From positions 239,799-303,798 of the forward strand of contig BCIM01000003.1 in the NCBI GenBank assembly GCA_039545315.1: a stretch of 64,000 nucleotides of DNA, written 5' to 3'. This DNA is from Kondoa malvinella. Taxonomy: Eukaryota; Basidiomycota; Agaricostilbomycetes; Agaricostilbales; Kondoaceae. Under the pieces are notes generated by a model, which did no database searches, had not been told where the DNA came from, and saw only the letters and a program-made list of their open reading frames with translations. Positions 1-11,335 of the stretch are shown one piece after another; position 1 is the first letter of the stretch; each line of letters begins with the position of its first letter. The position numbers and the translations under genes were made by a program.

Positions 1-1163
1 AGCCAATATCAGCATTGGCCTCCTCGTCATCCGCCGCAAGTTATGAGCTCTGAACCGCTCAGAGTCAACATTCCTTACCAGACATCACCTTCCCACTCGG
101 ATACCACGCTCTCCAATGGTCAAACAGAAGTCTTTGCGCCGCCCTACAATTCTTCACCTCGCGAGATGAGCAACAGCGAATACCACTATCAGCCAAGCCA
201 AGGCAATGGAGCAGGAAGCGATCACGATTTTGCTTCTTACGTAGCTAGTAGTCACCGGCAGGCCGGTGGTGTTTCAGCTCCGCTATCCAGCTCTACTCTT
301 TACACCGATTTCAGCTTTGGCAGCTCGTCAGGAACTCATCACCGGGAAGCCTCTACACCTTCTTCTGCTATGTCCTCATATAGCTATGCGCCTTCTCTCA
401 CTTCGAATTCGCCTTCGATCAACTACCCTGAAGGTTTCGATCTTGAAGCTCGTCGTGCTTCATGTCCGGCCGAATTCGTTGACTCGTTCGATCAGCTCAG
501 TATGCCTGTCGCACCGGAAATGGGATGGAACAACAGTAATGAGCTATCACATGTCACCATGATGAATGGAGGAAGCACACCATTGGCAGCTCAGCGTCAA
601 TTCGAGCCAATGCCAGCTGGTCTTCAAGCACCTGGACCCAGACGGCATTCAGTCGCGAATGGAGCGGGCTATGCTCCGAACGATCCTCAGCCATTTTCCA
701 GCGAATGGGTCACTTCGACTGCTTCATCAGCATCCATCACTGCTCCTTTTCCAAATCCGCAAGCCCATCGCGCTTTCATGTCACAGCATCACGACAGCCT
801 TTCGCGCAGATCTTCAAATGCGGCAATGCTCGATACCATTGCAGAAACGCCATACGGCGCGCAAAATTCGCTCCAACCTGTTCAGCCTGGACACTATCAC
901 GCCAGCGCAATGCAGCAAGGCTTATCCGACTTGGGATATGACGAGCAGCTTGTACGCAGTCCGTCTTCAGGTCGTCATACTAGTCCGGCTGCCATGGCTC
1001 GTAAAGTCAGAAGTCACAGCAATATGTCCAATGTCTGTGAGTTGCTTCAAATGCCAGACCTTGACACATTTCTAACAGTAGCGTTGCAGACAAAGCAGTT
1101 GCCATGAATCGTCAGATGTCATCGCCGTCAGGCCGTAGACCGGAAGAATCGTTACCCAGCTAG
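1..1163 (+). CDS. Ser-rich hypothetical protein, 3' end
   Basis: The reading frame is open from base 1, so the gene starts upstream and only its C-terminal 369 or so codons are here. The protein is rich in Ser, Gln, Pro and His and has short basic/Ser patches (RRHSVAN, SRRSSNA, KVRSHSN) that look like kinase target sites. I see no folded domain or membrane segment. A GT-AG intron at 1037-1089 (donor GTGAGT, acceptor TTGCAG) removes the in-frame continuation and joins to a short last exon (1090-1163) ending in TAG. Composition resembles the disordered tail of a fungal transcription factor, but no DNA-binding domain is in the window, so the family is unknown. The gene converges on the transporter gene that follows. 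Confidence 0.75.
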
Positions 1164-1479
1164 TCAGTCAAATAGAAGCATCGCAAAAGTTTGAAAGATT
1201 CGTTCGGAAAGTGATGTTCGTCGTCGTTTGCAAAGGGTCATGTTCTATGTATTATTTTTCATTGGGGTAAACTGTAATGTCATAGCTCTATTCTCGCAGC
1301 GGGGTCTGCCAATGCACAATTTTCACACTAGTCACACTAGACTTGCATCGGCGTGGTCTTTTCGCACACTTGCTTTGCCGTCTCACTCTCTTCCTTTGAT
1401 AGCTTGAATTGCTGGACGAGGAAGACGTTGCAAAGACAAGCCTGCCAACTTGGTCAGCTCTGATTGGCAGAACTTAAGC
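1164..1479. other. Intergenic spacer, convergent 3' ends
   Basis: About 316 bp between two convergent genes. It is AT-richer than the flanking coding DNA and holds TGTATTATTTTTC-like 3'-end sequence. I see no coding or RNA gene in it. Confidence 0.5.
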
Positions 1480-3998
1480 CTAGCTTACAACTGCTGCCAG
1501 AGCGGATACAACAATGAACAGGCATCTGGGATTAGACACCTTAGCAGACACGGTATGAGGACGAACAAAGCGTCTTACTGAAAGCCCTTTTCGTATGCAT
1601 CGAGCACTGCTTCAAATGCGACAGGATCCAAGTCCCGGACGCTGGTCGGGTCATCGATAACTTGCGCTTTGAGGGAAGGGGTGATGCCTGGCCCCGAGAT
1701 CGAATTGTTGATCATAGCAGATCCTATGGCAACGCCTAGTAGTGATCCAAAGTGCTTGAACGCTAGCCTGACGCCTGAAGCCACAGCCTGGAGATATGTC
1801 AGCATGTCTCTGAAACACGATCCGGCGGCGTACGCGATCTCCCTTCTGTACTGCTGCTTGGATTGCGATGACGGAAGTTTGCTATTACGCAGCGAACAGT
1901 CAGTTTTGAGGAATAGTATCGACGGAGTCACTGACAAGTGTTGGGCCCCTAAGACAGCATAGAAGTGAGTGAACCGGGTTTGAGCCTGTTGAAGCTGCCG
2001 ACTCACGTACTAAAGCCAACGAAGAACAGCGTTCCGATGATCTTGGCTTCGGAAGTGTGAACTGTCCATGTAGCCAAAAGACCAAGTGCTATTGCCTGTA
2101 GAGCGGATCCAATGGCGATTGACCAATAATAGTTGCCAGTCCTAGCAGTGATGAAACCGCAAGCCACAATGACAAGGGCTGTTTTCGTCAACAAAAGTCG
2201 ATCGCGATAGCCCAAATCACTTACTGATACTGTAACATAGCTCAGCTTTGAGCTGGTTGTCAGTACATGACTACTTACGGCACAAGAAACGGTATCATAA
2301 AGATGCCAGAGCGAATGGTGGAAAATCCACGAGAGATTTGGAGAAATTGAGGCACGTAGAAGAGAATCGCACTGTTATAGATGAGCACATACGTTACGGC
2401 ACTCCCTAGGACTTACTAGAGAGCAATGCCGCCGGCAATTGTATTGGAGAAGATTCCTGCAGACGGTCAGACTGCTGAACTTTTGCGTCGACTTCAAACG
2501 TACCAACAGCTGTTCGATTTGAGAAGAACCGCATAGGTATGATTGGCAATACAGCCCATCGAGAGGCTTCCCAAACCGAAAAGGCCGCAAAGACAGTCAA
2601 GCCTGCAATGAGCGTCGCCAGAACAGGCAAGCTGAGCCACCGATACTCGACGCCTCCCCAATTGAGACCCAGCAGTAAGAGACAGCTACCTCCTATCACG
2701 AGAACAGCCCCGAGCCAGTCAATCTGTTTGCATTGTCTGGCAAATAACGTTAGGAGGTTTCCGCTACTGCACCATTGACGCATACCTCTGCCAGTCCCCT
2801 TTGATCTGATTTCTTGGTACTAAGACCCAACAGAGCGCCAGAGCCAACCCGCACAGCGGCAGCTTGACCTGTTGTCGTACATCAATCAGATCGCCAAGTT
2901 CCAGAAATGCTCGCCTGACCCAAAAGCAGAGCCGCCAGTTGATTCGAGCAAACAAGCCACCGAGGAGAGGGCCAGCACCTATAAGGACATGAGATCATGC
3001 TAGAGTGAAAACAGGTTCTCTTACCGTTTGCTACCGCGATCTTTTTCATCCGGTCAGCTCATTGCGAAGGCCCGAAGAGAAGCCGTACTATGATCTCCTG
3101 CTAAATAATCAGCGCAAGAACGTCGACAATCGGGACGAGCCGTACAAAGATTGCTTTCAGTCGAAAGATTGCATCAGCTTGCCGACCTGCGTTTTGGCCT
3201 CCGCAGTCACCTTGATATTTCCCTGTTGCTGAAAGATGAGTCAAGAAGTGCACACAGGTACATCTTACTGACCTCTTTCCCTCATGCTGACAACATCACA
3301 AGTGATCGCCTTTTCGTCAAAATGCTCATTAGCACTAGAAGGCCATCCCAAGGCTGTACTGACTTGTGCAATGACGATGAAGCTACCCCCGCTCAAGCCT
3401 TGCATAGCTCGAAAGACTATGAGCTGGACCATCGATGTCGCCAATGCGCAGGCCAGCGAGCTCAAGAAGAAGTGTACTAAGCAGAACAGCAGTAGTCCTC
3501 TACGGCCCAGGACGTCTGATAGTCTAGACCAGACAGGACATAGAGAAGCTTGTGCTAGGAGATATGCGGTTCCTGAGAACAGATCAGCATAAGTTCTTTG
3601 CTCGAACTGCGCAGCTTACCGATGTAAGATGCTTTGTTTCCACCATTCAGAGATGCAGAGATAGTAGGCAGGGCGGTTGAGACCATGGTAGAGTCTAACA
3701 CACTCATACAGACAGCAACTTACCACTGAATTCAGCATCGGGATTCAAGGAAGGGCTAATGGATGCTCACCTGCCAACGCTGCGAAGAGCACACATAGTC
3801 GCAGAGGCTTCAAATACTTTGTTTGATCAGTCCTGTAATAAACATTCGCTTAGCTAGTTCACAAGCAATAGAGCCAACGTACAGCTGCGATAGGTCTTCG
3901 ACGGATTCTAGCTTGCACGAGTCATTGATTGTAGTGGTCTGGCTGCAGGGTAGATGGGCTACTTGAGGTAAGGCAGGCAGCATGGGCGATTGAGTCAT
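1480..3998 (-). CDS. DHA2-family MFS drug:H+ antiporter
   Basis: Multi-exon major facilitator of the 14-TM DHA2 (drug:H+ antiporter) type, expected in the plasma or vacuolar membrane and exporting small toxic compounds. Visible family marks, in order: a short polar N-terminus; a first helix (KPLRLCVLFAALA); the DHA2 signature LDSTMVSTALPTI; motif A as SDVLGRRG after TM2; and the helix MQGLSGGSFIVIAQ. The central pair of helices around KQIDWLGAVLVIGG and the loop PIIPMRFFSNRTA are also characteristic. Start chosen at the ATG giving MTQSPMLPALPQ. The long last reading frame seems to stop at 1575, but that stop lies in a GTAAGA donor. Splicing 1578-1526 adds a final helix, CLFIVVSALAAVVS, ending at 1480, which supplies the expected last TM segment. 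Substrate cannot be read from sequence. Confidence 0.88.
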
Positions 3999-4395
3999 AG
4001 CTTTGCAAACGCGGTTGAGAAAGAAAGAATGAAGAAACCGAAATTGTCGCTATCAGAGAGGGACACAACGTTCTTGCGCTCCGTCGAAGCGCAGCCGTTC
4101 TTTATCCGAGCGGCAGCGAAATGTATAAACATCACTTCATCAAACATGTCGACAACGTGGTCATTCGGGCCGCTACAAAATCGCAAGTAGGTAAGAGAGT
4201 CAGAAGCGGAAATGATGTAGCACAGCAAGAAGATCACGAGCAGCATCTTGATGTGTATTTGGAGCGCGAAAACCATAGCATGGCTCGACAGCGAAACAAC
4301 GAAGAAGGAAGCTCAAATTTTGCCATGGCGCTTTGGACCGATAAGGCGGACCGAGGATCCGAATGTATCTTGTAAGAGCGACACAGCGAATGAAA
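3999..4395. promoter_or_regulatory. Upstream region of the DHA2 transporter
   Basis: About 400 bp between the transporter start codon and the end of POL32, both on the minus strand, so it must contain the transporter promoter. No clear TATA box or repeated operator is visible by eye. Confidence 0.35.
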
Positions 4396-5931
4396 CTATT
4401 TCTTGCCAAAAAAGCTCATCATCGATTGCTGTTCGCCAGGTTTGCCTTTTGACTTTGCCGAGCCGGATTTTTTGGGTTGATCTTCCTTCTTTTCCTTCTT
4501 GACAGACTTCGAGGTGCTGGGCTCCTTGTCCTTCGACCCGCTCGTGGACGATTTCTTGGGTTTAGCTTTCGTCTTTGACTCTGCTTCAGATTCGGAATAA
4601 GATTCTTCTTCGTCTCGCGTTCCTGAGAAAGCCATTAGGTCCGACTCGACAGACGAGAGCAAGCAGCTTACGTTTATAGCCCTTCTCGTCTACATAAGTC
4701 CGTTTGACAGTTCTCGTCTTGCGCACTTTCTCAGCTGGAGTATCAGATTTGGGTTCTTTCGACGCTTTTGCCTTTGGTTTCGCTTTCTCTTTTGATTTGA
4801 CAGTAGGCTTCTTCTCTTCTTCCTCGCCGGCCATGTCATCTAAGCGCACATGTTGGCGTATATACTAGAGATCGGCACGTTGGACGTACCTTCGTCCCAG
4901 TCCATAGCAGCGGCAGCTTCTAGCTCTGCCTGTTCTTGCTCTGCTTTCACTTTGGCAGCCTCGTCCTCGTCTTCCTCCTCATCGCTATCGGCAATCCTCT
5001 GCTTGTTCTTTGAAGTAGTGGCTTTCGCTTTGCCTTTGCCCTTGACATCCTTCTTCTCTGCAATCTTCTTGGTCGTTACAGCCGCTTCGGGTTCAGCAGG
5101 GGTATCAGATTGTTTGCGTTTGAGCGATTTCGTGTCTGAAGTGGATACAGTCAATTTGCTCGTGCTGCCAGTCTTTTCCTTCTTGACCGGTGAGACCTGT
5201 ACGGTTCGTCGCATTTTAGATCACAATAGATCAAAAAGCAGCCGCCCGTACCTTGTCAAAGACTTTTCGATCCTTGCATTGCACTAGACCAAAAGCTTCT
5301 CCGTTGTTTGACTGCTTCCAGCTCTTGATCATCTCTGCACTCGTCTGCACTTCTGCATTGGTTGCAGCAAGAATAGCAGGGTCCTATATAGATCAGTACT
5401 CGGTCCAGATTTTGGTCTTCTAACTGACCTTTAATCTGCCAGGCTGAAGACTATACACGGCGATAGAAGAGATGCTCTCAAAGCGTTTCTTTGCATCTTC
5501 AAACTCTTCTTGTTGTACAAGCTGCATAATAATGTTCTGCGTCGCTTCAACAGCAGGTTGAGGTTGGCTTGACGGTGCTTCATCATCCAGTCCCATGCCA
5601 TTCTCTTCCTTTGCATGACCATTTGTAGCAGAGACATTAGGCAGTATACCAACGATGAGATAAGTCGCGTGAGTTGCTTCTGGGTTCTCTGCGTGGAAAG
5701 CGTATAGATGCCTATCACGAAATATTTGAGCCAGGTCAAGGGTGCAACAACAGCAGGATTCACTTCTTTGCTTCATTCACATGACAGCTCAATATTCGAG
5801 ACAGAGTGCGGTAAGTGACCTAGGGCAAGAAGCTTGAGAACGGATGGGTCATCGCGACAGAGATTTGGGCAAACAATGGATTTATCGCTCATGACGCGCG
5901 TACGCAGCACAGTTTCCGCGTCTTCGCTCAT
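4396..5931 (-). CDS. POL32: DNA polymerase delta subunit 3 (POLD3/Cdc27/Pol32)
   Basis: Accessory subunit of replicative DNA polymerase delta; in known family members it links the polymerase to PCNA and supports break-induced replication and translesion synthesis. The N-terminus, assembled over two introns, reads SIVTYRTLSRILSCHVNEAK, then FHAENPEATHATYLIVG. This matches the POLD3 winged-helix start (VTYKxLS...HVNxAK...YLVSG). IAVYSLQPGRLK matches the family's VYSIQ element. The middle is a long Lys/Glu/Ser-rich disordered linker. KRTYVDEKGY is the conserved short motif near the end, and the last residues contain a canonical PCNA-interacting box, QQSMMSFFGKK. Start taken at the ATG for MSEDAETV (5929-5931). 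The first intron has a weak GTTTGC donor, but joining there restores the family sequence exactly. Confidence 0.9.
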
Positions 5932-6081
5932 ATTGAGGGCTGCACAAGGGTGTTCACAGAGAAGAAACACGTCGAAAGTGGATGCTCGAAACAAGGAGGT
6001 GTATCAATGATGCAGGATATACAGCTGCACTAGCACTAGCACTACTACTCAAAGTGTCCAATCTGCTTCTCAGCAGGCTCG

Positions 6082-7574
6082 CTATTCTGAATTCTCCTGT
6101 CTCTCTTGCGGTGGATGCGAATTGTCGACAAGGTGTTCTCTGAAGCAATCCCGGATCACTGACAGAGGCATTAGTCAGCGTCAGGAGATAGAACACACGA
6201 CTTACTGCCCCATGCTTCTTCTTTTGCTTTCTCGTTGTGATCGCGTTGCACGACATCTCGAGTCGGAATACCATCAAACGCTATACTCGAATCAGTTCCT
6301 GCCTGTTGCTTGCAAGGCGTAACTTACCATGCCCAACATTCTCGAACCGTCTGTTCTTGACTTGCACACCATTCCTCTCCAACTTGCCGCTGAACTCATC
6401 CGCTTCCGGCGCAAGGTAATCTCGTTCTGCAGTCAAAACAACCGTAGATGGAAATTGTTTGAGATCTTCATCTGCTGCTCGGGAAGGTGAGATGAGCGGG
6501 TTGGTAAAGTCTTGAGGTGGTGGCACGTAAGAATGTAGAAAGAAGCGGGACATCCAATGCGGTAGTGCGTGAGCAGCACTGTAAATTATCAGCTAGACCC
6601 CAATAGGCATAAGAGCATACACACTCGACTTGATCTACTTTCTCTTTAAATGGAAGAGCCAGATCGACAGCTGGGTATAGTAGACCGAGAGCGACTATCT
6701 TTGCATTCGCAATCGGTCTTTCGATCGCAAGTAGTGTCACAGCAGCAGCCAGATTGGATCCAGCTGATCCACCGCTGATGGCAAGAAGATGTGGATTGAC
6801 GCGTATGGAAGTATGCTGGGCTTTAGGATGTTGTTCCAATAAGCGATTGAGTCCGCCTTTCGAGACCCACTCGAGGACGGCGTAGATTTGCTCGAGGCCA
6901 TGCGGGAAAGGATGATGTGGGGCCTGTGACAGGCCATATTATCACTGATAATACCATTGGAGACTAAAGACTGAATTACCTTGCGATAGTCCGGAGAGAT
7001 TATCACCGTGTTCAGCTCGTCTGCAAGGTAGCGACAAAGCGCCGCTTCGGTCTCTGGGCGACAGATGGTCCATCCACCTCCAGGTATATGACATGCGCAG
7101 CCTAGAGGCTTGTTTTGACCCTCTGGATCCTTCGGAGGCTTTGTTGGTAGCTACTGTATGTCTCAGCATAAGGAATACAAGACAGATATGAAGGAAGGAA
7201 ACATACGTAGACTAGTATGCGGCAGACACCCGTAGGCCCTGTGTCTACTTTGTGCGAGAAGCGACCCTTCCTGAGCTCCTTTGAGTAGTAAAGCGGTCTG
7301 CGTACAGTCTTCAGCATTACATGACAGCCGACAAGGAGTGGCTCACGTTGACGCTGTATCCACAAGAGCTCGAAAGCACCCAGCGAATATCCTTGCACCC
7401 CATCGATGCAATGCAGTGCGCTGATTTCGTCTGAACACAACGAAGTCCGAGGTTCACCCTGTGCAAATACGTGTGGAACACAACGACGCACTGATCAAGA
7501 TTCTCCAAAGTGATCCTCCTAGCGATGCTCGGACGTGGTCTGCTTGGACCAGCTTCTGCCATGGATGATGTCAA
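6082..7574 (-). CDS. HSL-type alpha/beta hydrolase (esterase/lipase)
   Basis: Esterase or lipase of the hormone-sensitive-lipase (alpha/beta hydrolase_3) group. The oxyanion-hole motif appears as HIPGGGWTICRPE (near 7060-7090), with a proline after the usual HxGGGW start. The nucleophile elbow is GGSAGSN (near 6770), where Ser is the expected catalytic residue. The acid and histidine come from TVVLTAERDYLAPEAD and ENVGHAFD. The VGHAFD histidine is only seen after removing the intron whose donor follows GGGCATG. A last exon ends NSE-stop at 6082. The N-terminal third has several short exons whose joins I cannot fix; two frames compete around 7200-7490. No signal peptide is evident. Likely acts on an acyl or xenobiotic ester, substrate unknown. 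Confidence 0.82.
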
Positions 7575-7792
7575 GATTTGCTCGAGCTATGCAATCCCTT
7601 TTCTTTGTCTTGCACGATCTTGCACTGGGGGTCTTCGGTTGAGCAACAAGACCTGTGATACTTTGCAAATGGCTGTTATATCCAAACTATCTGGCGATAA
7701 GGAGCGAATAGAAGAAAGATCCCCTAGCTGACCACGTTGGGTTGCTGCAAAGGTGTAGGAAGAGAGCTTGAAGATACAGTCGCGTCGGTAGA

Positions 7793-7828
7793 ATAAGACG
7801 TGGCAGAACTATAAGACGTGGCAGAACT
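7793..7828. repeat. 18-bp perfect tandem duplication
   Basis: The 18-mer ATAAGACGTGGCAGAACT occurs twice back to back (7793-7810 and 7811-7828). It lies about 220 bp upstream of the hydrolase start codon and 50 bp beyond the 3' end of the next coiled-coil gene. It could be a replication slip or a doubled regulator site. Confidence 0.9.
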
Positions 7829-7879
7829 CAATTCAACTCTATAGGGTACTGCGCTGCTATATTGGATCATGTACAAGCT

Positions 7880-8420
7880 TCAAACGAGCGGCCCTGCCTC
7901 CAAGGCCTCTACTTCCACATCCGCAGCTTCGCGCATGACCCTAAGCCTTTGACGGTCAGCCTCGATCTGGCTCGCTTCAGCCTCGAGCGAGTTCAATGCC
8001 TTGCTATCGACCTCCTCGAGACCACGAATCTTCCAAGCTATCAGCTCCTCGATGGTGCACGCATTGGACTCGACTTACTCGGTTATGATTCTTCACCGAC
8101 TCTGCAATAGCCTTATCAAGCTGTTTCTCCACCTCCAAATGATCAGCACGATGCTCTTCGAGCTTCGCCATTAGCTGCTGCACCAGCTTCCGGCATTCCT
8201 TCTCCGCTTGTAGTCGTGCCTTCATTTCCGTGCCAATGGAAGACTCACCATCTATGACTTCGCGATGGTGCTGGACTTCGTTGTAAAGCTCACTTTCTAA
8301 TGCGTTGATCTTATCAAGAGAAGGGGCTTCTGGGGTAAATCCGGTTGGAATAGCTTCTGCAGCTGAAGATAAATCAATCAGTCAAGGTCTCTTGCATGCA
8401 GATCTGACTTTACCGTTCAT
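7880..8420 (-). CDS. Small coiled-coil protein, tandem paralog A
   Basis: Encodes about 145 residues, almost wholly predicted helical coiled coil rich in Glu, Lys, Ala and Leu (for example AEKECRKLVQQLMAKLEEH and ASQIEADRQRLRVMREAADV). Three exons: a tiny first exon coding Met-Asn plus one base, a second from AAEAIPTG, and a third from IRGLEEVDSK to the stop at 7880. It is the first of three adjacent, same-strand paralogs. Shared features are the tiny first exon, a [KN]I[NS]-x-LE/E-type early segment, and a closing block of the form (S/K)xI-x-ADRQ-x-L-x-x-MRE. No localisation signal or catalytic motif is seen, and I do not recognise the family. Confidence 0.8.
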
Positions 8421-8702
8421 CTTTGTTTGGATGAAGATGAGGTCAAGGTCAAGAGCAAAATCAAATCAAGACGACCTGTCTTCGGTTCTTAGAAGAAGAA
8501 GCCTTCTTATGCCCTTTTCGAGCTTTCAACAGCAATGCCGTCGTAGCTTTGGCAGTGCTTTTTCAATGCGAGTTGTACATATGCTATGGAATACGCTTAA
8601 GCTACATCCCCTTGGGCAATGCTCGCTGGCTCGACGCCTATCGGCGCCGAAAAACAAGAGATCCAATTCTATCCATTGGGTTGAAGATTACGCATACAAG
8701 TT

Positions 8703-9252
8703 CTATGCAATAGGCCCTTCCTCTAATGCCTCAGATTCAACATCAGCCTTCTCCCGCATCGCTTTGAGCTTCTGACGATCGGCTTTGATCTTGCTTGCTT
8801 CAGTCGCGAGTGCTTTAGTGATCTCGCTATCTTCCTTCTCAAGGGTTCGGATCTATCGACCATCGTCAGCACTCTCAAACAAGGCAAGGTATTGCGACGT
8901 ACTCTGGCATGCGTCATCAAGAGTTCCGCCTCAGCATCATCAAGCTCCTTGTCCAGTGCAGCGTGATCAGCTCCAGGCTGCTTGGCCTTTTCCATCAGCG
9001 CTTGCGTCATCTCACGATATTCCTTCTCCGCTGCAACAAGTTGCGTCAGCTCAAGCGTGATTGACTTCTCGCTGCCGTCGACTTCATGATAATGCTGAAC
9101 TTCACTGTGGATCTTGCCCTCTAGAGTGTTGATTTTCTCGAGGGCGTTTTCGTATGGCATAGGAAGAGATTCCGCGGTAGTAGCTTGGATAGCTAGGAAT
9201 GGCTGTTCAGAATAGGTCCTGGAAGCAGGTCAAGGTACGCCTTACTGGTCAT
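8703..9252 (-). CDS. Small coiled-coil protein, tandem paralog B
   Basis: Second member of the tandem array, about 150 residues. The first exon is ATG ACC A, followed by a GTAAGG donor; the second exon begins CT-ATC-CAA and continues through MPYENALEKINTLEGK, VQHYHEVDGSEKSI and ALMEKAKQPGADHAALDKEL. The final exon starts at IRTLEKEDSE and ends ALEEGPIA-stop. The closing block KIKADRQKLKAMREKADVE is nearly the same as in paralog A (QIEADRQRLRVMREAADVE), so A and B are the closest pair. They also share the position of the second intron, just before IR(G/T)LE. Function unknown; the helical nature suggests homo- or hetero-oligomer formation with its neighbours. Confidence 0.82.
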
Positions 9253-9426
9253 GTTTATTGCTCAACGATGTGGTGCGAGAACAGGAGTCATGCAAACTGA
9301 ATAAGGACCCAAAGATGACTTCTTCTCGAGCTGGAAGAGAAGATCTCATCTCATCTCAAACATACTTCGGAGGGTCAAGATGAAGGGCTCTATTCGCTCA
9401 ATTAGGGCTGTCAGGCCTATCTACGA

Positions 9427-9885
9427 TCAGAAGTCCAGTACATTGCTGCCCAGGACGTCTGCTTCAACGTCTTCCATTGCTCTGTCCCTCTTCAAATCAG
9501 CTCTGTCGACCTGGATTTTGTTATCCATCCTCAATTCTTGCGCATCCAGCTCCTCTTCTCTATTACGAGCCTCTTCTAGCTTACGCACGATGGCTGCCTC
9601 GTCTTTCTCCTCTACCAAAAGTTTCGCATCATTGTTCTTTCCGTCGACTACTTCTTCCGCGACGAGCCATTTGATGGATTCTCGGAGCGCAGACGCCTCA
9701 TCTTCCAAATGCTTTGCCTCTTCTGCTACTTGCTTGACTGCTTTGTGAAGATCGTTACGAGCGCATATATCATCGGCGAGCCGGTTTTCTTCATAGCTGA
9801 TCTTGCTCAGAAGGGTAGGCGATAGTTCGACAGCTAAAGATACAGGTGAGCGCTTCCATTAGCTCTGATGAAATCACATACTCAT
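9427..9885 (-). CDS. Small coiled-coil protein, tandem paralog C
   Basis: Third member of the array, about 136 residues and the most diverged. The first exon is ATG A followed by a GTATGT donor, giving Met-Thr then VELSPTLLSKISYEENRLAD. The rest is coiled coil (KQVAEEAKHLEDEASALRE, LLVEEKDEAAIVRKLEEA). The last block, DNKIQVDRADLKRDRAMEDVE, aligns with the closing block of A and B, but the second intron has been lost or never gained. It lies head-to-head with the zinc-finger gene, so the roughly 400-bp gap between them must serve both promoters. No known family recognised. Confidence 0.78.
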
Positions 9886-10283
9886 AGTGAGTACTAGTGG
9901 TTGATGGAAGAAGATAGATGGGCAAAAGCCGCTTGACTCTGGCGGCGACAACAAAGGGAAAGTCGTCTAAGCTTGTCAATAGCGCACCACCGGACTAGCG
10001 CTTGTTAGCATCCACTTGTGGACATCGGTCATTCATCTGCAGGATGCAAGGGTATAAAGACTGTCGCAGGGAGATTTGCTCAGTCAGCGGAGCAAGAGCC
10101 TCCCCACAAGGCTCATGATATTCCAGAGCACAAGGGGGTATTTGTAGCTTTAAATGTATGCCATTTTCGAGTCGTTGCTGCTCGGTACCATCCATGGGCA
10201 TGGCTGTCCATAAACGTCGAAGTTTCTCTGGATCACTTTCAAGCAGCCCGTCTAGCAGTCGACTCTCTTTCCTGCTCTTCCAC
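9886..10283. promoter_or_regulatory. Divergent promoter region, paralog C / zinc-finger gene
   Basis: About 400 bp between two divergent start codons. A 96-codon minus-strand frame (9995-10285) is open here but has no recognisable domain and overlaps the zinc-finger start, so I treat the region as regulatory rather than coding. Confidence 0.4.
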
Positions 10284-11335
10284 ATGAACTTCAGCGGTGA
10301 GAGACAGTTGTGGCCTGTGCGTCTTTTTGGCTGATGTGACGCGCCCGACAGATCAGGCAGCTTCTGCTGTGGCTTCCACTTCCGCGCAGGCGCTCGACTA
10401 CAATCCTAGTCCAGAGCAACTCGATTTCCTTGCGTCTCTGTCAAATGTCGATACGTTCTTCCCTGCGCGACCTGCCGAACCCGCAAATCTCTATGACCAA
10501 CCTGTGGTAGCTTTCGAGGAATCAGCGAGTCAGAAGCGGCCGCGATCAGACGAGCCGATATCAGACGATGAAGGTGTCGCAGACCGGCATGCATGTCACT
10601 TTGACGGCTGCAGCACGAGTTTCACGAGAAAGGTCGACCTTCAGCGTCACATCATGTTTCACACTGGCGAGCGTCCATACAAGTGTACTTGGATAGGCTG
10701 CACCAAGGGCTTTGTGCAAGTCGGTCTTTTCTTTGCAGTAATTGGACGAACAAAACTGATGATTCACGGGACTTGCAGGCGTCTGCGTTGACTGTACATA
10801 CACGTACGCATACTGGCGAAAAGCCTCATGCTTGTGAACATCCAGGTAAGCATCACTCGCTGGTCTCATCACAGTCTAATCCGAGGTCTCATCAGGCTGC
10901 ACCAAATCATTCGGCGACTCTTCTTCTCTCGGTCGACATCGCAAGACTCACTCTGGTGAAAAGAACCACAAATGCACAACATGCGGCAAACTGTTCACTC
11001 GAGGTACCACCCTGACTCGACATATGAAGGACTATCACGATCCTTTGAAGGAGGAGAAGCGAGATGCGAAGCGAGCAAAAGCAGACGGTGCAGGCGGATC
11101 TGCCTGTGTATTCGCATCTGCATCCAGCGTCGGCAACCCACCTAGTCTTGGTGCTCTGGCTGGACTCTACAGTGCACCTTATCCAGTCACCAGACATGGC
11201 GACGAGGCAGACATTGCGCTGCTCAAACATCTGTTAGACAAGGATCCGAAATTACAGCCGGTAGAACCAGGTTCGGAAATCGTAGTAGAAGAAGAGGAGC
11301 AGAAGGACATTAGGATTGATCCTCAGCTGGACTGA
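10284..11335 (+). CDS. C2H2 zinc-finger transcription factor
   Basis: Predicted nuclear DNA-binding protein with four consecutive C2H2 fingers. The fingers read CHFDGCSTSF..H..H, CTWIGCTKGFVQ..H..H, CEHPGCTKSFGDSSSLGRH..H and CTTCGKLFTRGTTLTRH...H. They are joined by classical TGERPYKC, TGEKPHAC and SGEKNHKC linkers. The fingers only become continuous after removing introns near 10722-10778 and 10845-10894. The first intron (10297-10351) links a four-codon exon, Met-Asn-Phe-Ser, to an acidic/Ser N-terminal region. The C-terminal part is basic just after the fingers (KEEKRDAKRAKADG), then acidic (EEEEQKD). Finger spacing resembles fungal stress or cell-cycle regulators, but no specific ortholog can be assigned. 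Confidence 0.88.

Noticed and set aside
4850..5287. A 145-codon plus-strand frame opposite POL32, rich in Ser and Ala
   Set aside because: It is the antisense shadow of the Lys/Glu-rich linker of POL32.
9995..10285. A 96-codon minus-strand reading frame
   Set aside because: No domain, sits in a divergent promoter and overlaps the zinc-finger start codon; support is too weak to call a gene.
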